This document shows positions 60,755-64,000 of a stretch of 64,000 bases of DNA, one piece after another. Numbering within the stretch: the first letter of the stretch is position 1; the number at the start of each line of letters is the position of its first letter. The translations under genes and the position numbers were made by a program. The stretch comes from Neotamlana sedimentorum (lineage in GTDB: Bacteria > Bacteroidota > Bacteroidia > Flavobacteriales > Flavobacteriaceae), in NCBI RefSeq assembly GCF_000943565.1, contig NZ_JTDW01000002.1:186001-250000 (forward strand). Reading direction: 5' to 3'. The notes under the pieces were generated by a model. It worked only from the letters and a program-made list of their open reading frames with translations. It had not been told where the DNA came from and ran no database searches.

Positions 60755-62209
60755 ATGAAAAATATAATTGTATTTCTTTATTTATTACCTGTTTTATCGT
60801 TTTCACAAATTCAAATAGGAGAGGATATAGATGGTGAAGCTCAAAGTAATAATTCTGGATGGTCTGTTGGTTTAAATAATGATGGCACTATTGTGGCTAT
60901 TGGAGCTATTGGTAATTCTGGAGTTAACGGTATTGCTTCGGGTCATGTACGTATTTTTAAAAACGAATCTGGAACGTGGACACAAATAGGAGAAGATATA
61001 GATGGTGAAGCCCAAGTAGATTATTTTGGATACGCTCTCGATTTAAGTTTAGATGGTAGCATAGTTGCTATTGGTGCAATTAATAACTCAAATTCGGCTG
61101 GACATGTACGAATTTTTAAGAATAATTCGGGTGTTTGGACACAACTTGGAAATACAATAAATGGCGAAGCAGCAAATACTTTTTCTGGTTGGTCTGTAAG
61201 TTTAAGTGCAGATGGTAATGTTGTTGCTATTAGTTCTCCAATGGCTGGAGTTTTTTCGGGATACGTAAGTGTTTATAAATACGATTCTGAGTCTGAAGTT
61301 TGGCTAAAAATAGGAAACCATATTGAGGGCGATACTTTTGATTATTCTGGTATGTCTATAAGTTTAAGCGCAGATGGCAATATCGTTGCCATTGCTAGTT
61401 CTTCTAGTGGCGATGGTTTACCTGCTAATGGTAAAGTGCGCGTTTATAAAAATGTAGCATTAAATTGGGTTCAAATAGGTACAGATTTACATGATAATTT
61501 AGCGGGTGAAGTTTCTGAAACAAAAGTTAGTTTAAATGCGTCTGGAGATATTTTAGCTTTTGGTTCTCCTAGAAATGATAATAATGGTGATGATTCTGGA
61601 TTTGTTAGGGTATTTAAATATAATTCGGGTATTTGGGAACAAATAGGTACTGGAATAAATGGTGAAGCAGCAGGAGATGAATCTGGAAGTGCTATAAGCT
61701 TAAATGCTACTGGTGATGTTTTAGCTATTGGTGCATATAAAAATGAAAATAGTTCTGATTCTGGTCATGTTAGAATTTATAAAAATATTGCAGGAAATTG
61801 GCAAAAAATAGGTAGTGATATTGATGGAGAGTATGCAGGCGACGAATTTGGAGGAGCGGTTTCTTTAAGTGCCGACGGAAATGTGGTTGCTATTGGAGCT
61901 ATTGAAAATAAGGCTAAAGGCGTGCAAACAGGGCATGTTAGAGTTTATGATTTAACGGCTGTATTATCAAACAAAAGTTTTGAAAATAACTATTTTTCAT
62001 ATTATCCAAACCCTGTAAATAATGTTTTAAATATAGATGTAAATAATGGTTTAGAATTAAAACAAGTAAACATTTACAACATGCAAAATCAATATTTATA
62101 TTCTGCAAAAACATCGAAAATAAATGTTAATAAGCTAGTCAGTGGTATGTATTTTATTGAAGTAGAAACCACTCAAGGAAAATCTGCTAAAAAGATAATT
62201 ATAAATTAA
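60755..62209 (+). CDS. Secreted FG-GAP-like beta-propeller protein with T9SS type A sorting domain
   Basis: 484 residues. Signal peptide IIVFLYLLPVLSFSQ. Residues about 20-400 contain seven related units of roughly 50-55 residues with the pattern W-x-Q-I-G-x-D-I-x-G-E-A ... G-x-x-V-x-L-S-x-D-G-N-V-V-A-I-G-A ... G-H-V-R-I-Y-K-N, strongly resembling FG-GAP/integrin-like propeller blades. The last 80 residues match the type A T9SS sorting domain (NYFSYYPNPVNNVLNIDVNN, QVNIYNMQNQYLYSAKTS, MYFIEVETTQGKSAKKIIIN). It is therefore displayed on or released from the cell surface. Its ligand is unknown. Confidence 0.88.
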   Translation: MKNIIVFLYLLPVLSFSQIQIGEDIDGEAQSNNSGWSVGLNNDGTIVAIGAIGNSGVNGIASGHVRIFKNESGTWTQIGEDIDGEAQVDYFGYALDLSLDGSIVAIGAINNSNSAGHVRIFKNNSGVWTQLGNTINGEAANTFSGWSVSLSADGNVVAISSPMAGVFSGYVSVYKYDSESEVWLKIGNHIEGDTFDYSGMSISLSADGNIVAIASSSSGDGLPANGKVRVYKNVALNWVQIGTDLHDNLAGEVSETKVSLNASGDILAFGSPRNDNNGDDSGFVRVFKYNSGIWEQIGTGINGEAAGDESGSAISLNATGDVLAIGAYKNENSSDSGHVRIYKNIAGNWQKIGSDIDGEYAGDEFGGAVSLSADGNVVAIGAIENKAKGVQTGHVRVYDLTAVLSNKSFENNYFSYYPNPVNNVLNIDVNNGLELKQVNIYNMQNQYLYSAKTSKINVNKLVSGMYFIEVETTQGKSAKKIIIN

Positions 62210-62404
62210 ATATTAGTTTTTAAATTTTATTTAAATCGATACAAATTTTATAAGCCTTTTTTATGAATTAACTTTTCCTAAACATCGATTAAATTAAATT
62301 ATTGTAAGTTTGTGTAAACAAATAGCAATTACTTCACACTAAAAAAGCTATTTACTAACACAATTTCCGTTATCTTAGGAAATAAATATGATTACTCAAT
62401 TTTT

Positions 62405-64000
62405 ATGAACAGAAAAAGAAAAGGAAAATCCAATAAAAAGGGAATTTCCAACCTTACAAATACAATTTTAAGCATATTAAAAAAAGAACGCAACCAGGCA
62501 TTTAATTATAAACAAATAGCAGCGAAAATAGGCGTTAACGATGCCAGTAGCCGTAACCAAATTATAAAAACTTTAGCTAAACTTGCAGCTAAACAAGAAA
62601 TTGAAGAAGTAGATCGTGGTAAGTTTAAAGCCGTGATAAATACCGAGTATTACACTGGAATTTTAGATTTAGCAGCACGCGGGTCTGGTTATATTATCTG
62701 CGACGAGTTTGAAGAAGATATATACATAGCTTCAAACAATATTAATCGTGCGTTAAATGGAGACGAAGTTGAGTTTTACCTTTATAAACGCCGTAAACGC
62801 GGTAAAATGGAAGGTGAAATTACTCAAGTTTTAAAACGCGAAAAAAGCGAGTATGTTGGTGTTATCCAATTACATAGCAATTATGCTTTTGTAGTTGCAG
62901 ATAGTACAAAAATGTATAAAGATATTTTTGTACCCATAAATAAAACTTTTAAAGCTGAAGATGGTGATAAAGTATTAGTAAAACTTGAAGATTGGCCAGA
63001 AAAAGCTGATTCACCTTACGGAAAAGTAGTAAAAGTTCTGGGGAAACCTGGAGAGCACAACACCGAAATTCATGCTATTTTAGCCGATTATGGCTTACCA
63101 AACGAATTTCCAGAAGCGGTTGAAACTTATGCAAACGAGCTCGATACCTCTATAACCGAAGCAGAAATTGCTAAACGTCGCGATATGCGTAAAGATTTAA
63201 CCTTTACGATAGATCCTAAAGATGCTAAAGATTTCGATGATGCCTTATCTTTTAAAAAATTAGAAAATGGCTTGTACGAAATTGGAATTCATATTGCAGA
63301 TGTGTCCCATTATTTAAAAGAAGGTACCGTTCTCGACGATGAAGCTTACGAGCGTGCCACATCGGTTTATTTAGTAGATAGAGTAGTGCCAATGCTGCCC
63401 GAAGTACTATCTAACAATGCCTGTTCATTGCGTCCGCATGAAGAAAAATATACATTTTCGGCAGTATTTACTTTAAATGATAAAGCTGAAATAAAAGACC
63501 AATGGTTTGGTAGAACGGTAACTTATAGTGATGCTCGTTTTGCTTACGAAGAGGCTCAGGCAATAATTGAAAATAATCCCGATGTCACGCTTGGTGCAGT
63601 CGAAGCGTCAAAAATCAATACCGAAATTCCTGAAGAAGTATCATTAACAGGAAAAACATATCAAACAAAACCCGAAATTGCCGAAGCAGTTTTAGTATTA
63701 GATAAGCTTGCTAAAAAAATGCGCGGTGTGCGTATGCGTTCTGGAGCGATTTCTTTCGATAAAGTTGAAGTAAAATTCAATTTAGATGAAAACAACGATC
63801 CGGTTGGTGTATTCTTTAAAACCAGTAAAGATGCTAATAAGTTAATTGAAGAATTTATGCTTCTTGCTAACCGAAAAGTATCGGAATTTATTGGTAAGCA
63901 ATCACCTAAAAAAACCTTTGTTTACAGAGTTCATGATGAGCCAGACGAAAGTAAATTAGCTAGTTTACAAGGTGTTGTAAAACGTTTTGGCTATAAACTC
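62405..64000 (+). CDS. rnr: Ribonuclease R, 5' part (cut by window end)
   Basis: 532 codons are visible from ATG 62405 to the window edge without a stop; the rest lies outside. RNase R is a processive 3'-to-5' exoribonuclease that degrades structured RNA and takes part in rRNA and tRNA quality control. A basic start (MNRKRKGKSNKKG) leads into an HTH-type domain, cold-shock-type OB folds (EYVGVIQLHSNYAFVVADST) and the RNB catalytic domain: KDLTFTIDPKDAKDFDDALS with the metal aspartates, and GIHIADVSHYLKEGTVLDDE. Odd point: codons 63572-63616 (NNPDVTLGAVEASKI) look inserted relative to the family, and bases 63581-63610 derive from a dispersed repeat. Confidence 0.93.
   Translation, partial: MNRKRKGKSNKKGISNLTNTILSILKKERNQAFNYKQIAAKIGVNDASSRNQIIKTLAKLAAKQEIEEVDRGKFKAVINTEYYTGILDLAARGSGYIICDEFEEDIYIASNNINRALNGDEVEFYLYKRRKRGKMEGEITQVLKREKSEYVGVIQLHSNYAFVVADSTKMYKDIFVPINKTFKAEDGDKVLVKLEDWPEKADSPYGKVVKVLGKPGEHNTEIHAILADYGLPNEFPEAVETYANELDTSITEAEIAKRRDMRKDLTFTIDPKDAKDFDDALSFKKLENGLYEIGIHIADVSHYLKEGTVLDDEAYERATSVYLVDRVVPMLPEVLSNNACSLRPHEEKYTFSAVFTLNDKAEIKDQWFGRTVTYSDARFAYEEAQAIIENNPDVTLGAVEASKINTEIPEEVSLTGKTYQTKPEIAEAVLVLDKLAKKMRGVRMRSGAISFDKVEVKFNLDENNDPVGVFFKTSKDANKLIEEFMLLANRKVSEFIGKQSPKKTFVYRVHDEPDESKLASLQGVVKRFGYKL
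63581..63610 (+). repeat. Dispersed repeat inside the rnr reading frame
   Basis: GATGTCACGCTTGGTGCAGT then CGAAGCGTCA matches the intergenic repeat at 2893-2924 at about 23 of 28 positions, including GCAGTCGAAG exactly. It is translated as DVTLGAVEAS with no break in frame. Confidence 0.65.

Overview
The window comes from a low-GC member of the Bacteroidota, almost certainly a marine-type Flavobacteriaceae. The signs are a SusC/SusD outer-membrane pair, type IX secretion C-terminal sorting domains (type A and type B), a PID-CTERM-like small protein, TAnnTTTG-type -7 promoter boxes in place of E. coli -10 boxes, A-rich sequence before start codons instead of Shine-Dalgarno motifs, and a methylmalonyl-CoA epimerase. 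Most of the window is housekeeping sequence: 2 to 7 kb is the accessory stretch of most interest, and 60 to 60.75 kb is an unusual intergenic region.

Layout. 1-1443: the end of a TolC-type efflux gene and an ABC ATPase. 1422-7170: an RNA-repair neighbourhood. It holds a WYL-domain regulator (minus strand), a small structured transcription unit, a TPR protein, a 0.95-kb non-coding locus with three tRNA-like T-arms, a slipin (SPFH) protein and the RNA ligase RtcB. 7217-14455: a Gre-like factor, MtgA, the pdxA / yceD / rpmF / fabH / accB / accC cluster, riboflavin synthase and a small PID-CTERM protein. 14.7-19.6 kb: a broken sigma factor, tRNA-Met, methylmalonyl-CoA epimerase, rbfA, an FtsX-type permease, a SelT/Rdx protein and an MFS carrier. 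19.6-24.3 kb: recJ, an OsmC protein, a PBP4-type carboxypeptidase and a DeoR regulator. 24.4-29.1 kb: a SusC/SusD pair divergent from deoR. 29.2-35.5 kb: a minus-strand run with an AONS-like PLP enzyme, a dipeptide epimerase, dusB, a coiled-coil lipoprotein and a barrel-less TonB-plug protein. 35.7-44.8 kb: lepA, then glgA-glgC-glgB and a GH31 alpha-glucosidase. 45.4-58.2 kb: a secreted propeller protein, a cation/proton antiporter, an MBL hydrolase, a subtilase, an M1 peptidase, rnpA, an S41 peptidase, an OmpA protein and a leucine-rich T9SS protein. 58.2-60.0 kb: GNAT, CDF transporter and rpiB. 60.0-60.75 kb: an AT-rich gap with DnaA-box-like motifs. 60.76-64.0 kb: a T9SS propeller protein and the start of rnr, cut by the window end.

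The main discovery candidate is the 2.4-7.2 kb block. An interrupted palindrome, ACGCAA-N5-TTGCG(C/T), occurs upstream of the WYL regulator, upstream of the tRNA-like RNA locus and upstream of rtcB. In the last two cases it lies at exactly the same distance from a shared TAnAATATTTG promoter box. The RNA locus appears to encode one linear tRNA-Pro(UGG)-like element and two modules in permuted order: T-arm, 3' acceptor strand, tetraloop, 5' acceptor strand, D-arm, anticodon arm. One of these is a recognisable tRNA-Leu(UAG). Permuted tRNA-like RNAs controlled together with a tRNA ligase suggest an RNA-damage sensing or RNA-circularisation system in which a WYL regulator takes the place of RtcR. 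The co-regulation and the folds are read from sequence; the function is inference.
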